Shown here piece by piece: positions 14,559 to 15,804 of a stretch of DNA of 15,804 bases. Every line of letters starts with the position of its first letter. The stretch's first letter is position 1. The notes below the pieces were generated by a model. The model had not been told where the DNA came from and did not search any database. It worked only from the letters and a program-made list of their open reading frames with translations. The stretch is from assembly GCA_900556665.1 (NCBI GenBank), contig USPX01000029.1:1-15804 (forward strand). The letters run 5' to 3'. A program made the position numbers and the translations under genes. The stretch is from an uncultured Eubacteriales bacterium. GTDB taxonomy: Bacteria; Bacillota_A; Clostridia; Lachnospirales; Cellulosilyticaceae.

Positions 14559-15755
14559 ATGGACAACTTTATTTTTAATGCTTATACAAAGATTTACTTT
14601 GGTAAAGGTATGATTGCCAATTTACCAGAAGCGATTCATAAACATGGGAAAAACGTATTACTCGTATATGGCGGAGGAAGTATTAAAAAGAATGGCATAT
14701 ATGACAAAGCTAAGGAGTTACTTGCAGATTGCAATATTGTTGAATTACCAGGGGTAGATCCTAATCCTAAAATTGAAACAGTTAGAGAAGGTGTGAAGCT
14801 TTGCCGTAAACATCAGATTGAAGTAATTTTAGCTATTGGGGGCGGTAGTGTAATTGATTGCTCTAAAGTAATTGGTGCAGGATATTACTATGATGGGGAT
14901 GCATGGGATCTTGCCTTAGATCCTAGCAAAATTACAGAAGTATTACCAATTGTGACTGTCCTTACATTAGCTGCTACAGGTTCAGAAATGAATAAAAATG
15001 CAGTAATCTCTAATATGGAGCTTAATGAAAAATTAGGAACAGCTTCTATGAAGATGATCCCACAAAGTTCTATTTTAGATCCAGAGTATTTATATACTTT
15101 ACCAGCTCGTCAAACAGCAGCAGGTACAGCCGACATTATGTCTCATATTTTCGAAAACTATTTTAAGAAAGGGACACATTTATTCAAAATAGATTAGCAG
15201 AAAATCTCTTAGAAACATGTATCAAATACTGCCCTATAGCTTTAGAAGAACCTACTAATTATGAAGCAAGAGCTAACTTAATGTGGGCAAGTACTTTAGC
15301 GCTTAATGGACTTGTGGGTGCAGGTAAACCAGGTTCATGGACTTGTCATCCAATTGAACATGAATTAAGTGCTTTTTATGATATTACACATGGAGTAGGT
15401 CTTGCCATTGTGACACCAAGATGGATGCGTTATATCTTAAGTGAAGACACAGTAGATAAATTTGCAACGTATGGTAAGAATGTATGGCATCTGCCAGAAG
15501 AAGCTGATAAAATGGCTGTGCAGGGTATATTCATAACAGCCTGCAGCTATATAATATTTCTTGTTATAGGACTTTTCTTTGCCAGAGAATTTCTTTAGAA
15601 ACTGTGGTTTACCAATGACACTTACAGAACTTGGCATTGACGAGACTCACTTTGAAGTTATGGCAGAAAAAGCCGTAAGAATTGGTGATCTTAAAAATGC
15701 TTATGTGCCACTTAATAAAGAAGATGTTTTAAACATTCTTAAAATGTGCAAGTAG
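14559..15755 (+). pseudogene. Iron-containing alcohol dehydrogenase (butanol-dehydrogenase-like), frameshifted
   Basis: The start (GGAGG then ATG at 14559) and most of the protein are clear: 'FNAYTKIYFGKGMI', the NAD(P)-binding GGGSVIDCSKVIG, the TADIMSHIFENYF iron-ligand segment, 'NYEARANLMWASTLALNGL', HPIEHELSAFYDITHG with further iron-ligand histidines, and a terminal 'GLPMTLTELGID'. The reading is split. Frame 1 stops at TAG 15195-15197 just after an AAAA run (15186-15189), where one more A restores the family reading NRLAENLLETC. Frame 2 continues to TAG 15596-15598, where removing one T from TTT (15590-15592) restores REFFRNCGLPM, back in the original frame. Between them, about 15530-15583 encodes an unexpected hydrophobic stretch. 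The family reduces aldehydes to alcohols. Two homopolymer indels could be sequencing errors; the extra stretch argues for real decay. Confidence 0.88.
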
Positions 15756-15794
15756 ATGAGTGGAATTAATAACACAAGATAATAGGAGATGGAT

Positions 15795-15804
15795 ATGTCA
15801 GAGT
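15795..15804 (+). CDS. Start of a further gene, cut by the window edge
   Basis: ATGTCAGAGT at the very end is preceded by TAGGAGATGG at 15784-15792, a ribosome site at suitable spacing. Only three codons (Met-Ser-Glu) are visible, so nothing can be said of the product. Confidence 0.5.

Noticed and set aside
15281..15598. Independent small gene (105 residues)
   Set aside because: It is the middle segment of the frameshifted alcohol dehydrogenase, and family similarity continues upstream of its first ATG without a ribosome site.

Overview
The window is AT-rich, with strong AGGAGG-type ribosome binding sites, TTGACA/TATAAT-like promoters and U-tract terminators. Its gene content (ZTP riboswitch, PurO-type IMP cyclohydrolase with a stand-alone AICAR transformylase, thiSFGH with a ThiS-like N-terminal extension on ThiF, AzlCD, a CE2-like esterase, an Mbeg1-like protein) fits an anaerobic low-GC Clostridia member, probably Lachnospirales and possibly Cellulosilyticum-like. 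That placement is inference from gene content. No rRNA, tRNA, intact insertion sequence or CRISPR array was seen.

Layout. 1-1352: tail of an unidentified gene and a ferritin-like diiron protein, closed by a bidirectional terminator shared with a convergent MATE exporter (1433-2788, minus). 3001-3399: small protein resembling a lone beta-sandwich domain, with a terminator. 3501-4630: azlCD branched-chain amino acid exporter with its own promoter. 4644-7323: purine block, made of a promoter, a ZTP riboswitch with an overlapping terminator, purO, a 512-base intergenic region holding an inverted plus tandem 128-base repeat, and stand-alone AICAR transformylase. 7321-10716: thiamine thiazole operon thiS-thiF-thiG-thiH, with a strong promoter overlapping the preceding stop codon and a leader ending in a terminator-like hairpin, but no TPP riboswitch. 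10768-11232 (minus): small exported protein. 11442-12128: RluF-type pseudouridine synthase. 12216-14483: Mbeg1-like alpha/beta hydrolase and cytoplasmic SGNH (CE2-like) esterase, probably one operon. 14559-15755: iron-containing alcohol dehydrogenase broken by two compensating frameshifts and a short insertion. 15795 onward: start of the next gene.

How the parts work together. The purine block carries out the last two steps to IMP (AICAR to FAICAR to IMP). The ZTP riboswitch senses the triphosphate of the AICAR substrate, which builds up when 10-formyl-THF is short, so sensor and target reaction match. The thi operon encodes sulfur carrier, activating enzyme, thiazole synthase and the tyrosine lyase that supplies dehydroglycine, a complete anaerobic thiazole branch. 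The points most worth a second look are the unclassified thiS leader, the purine intergenic repeat, and the broken dehydrogenase.
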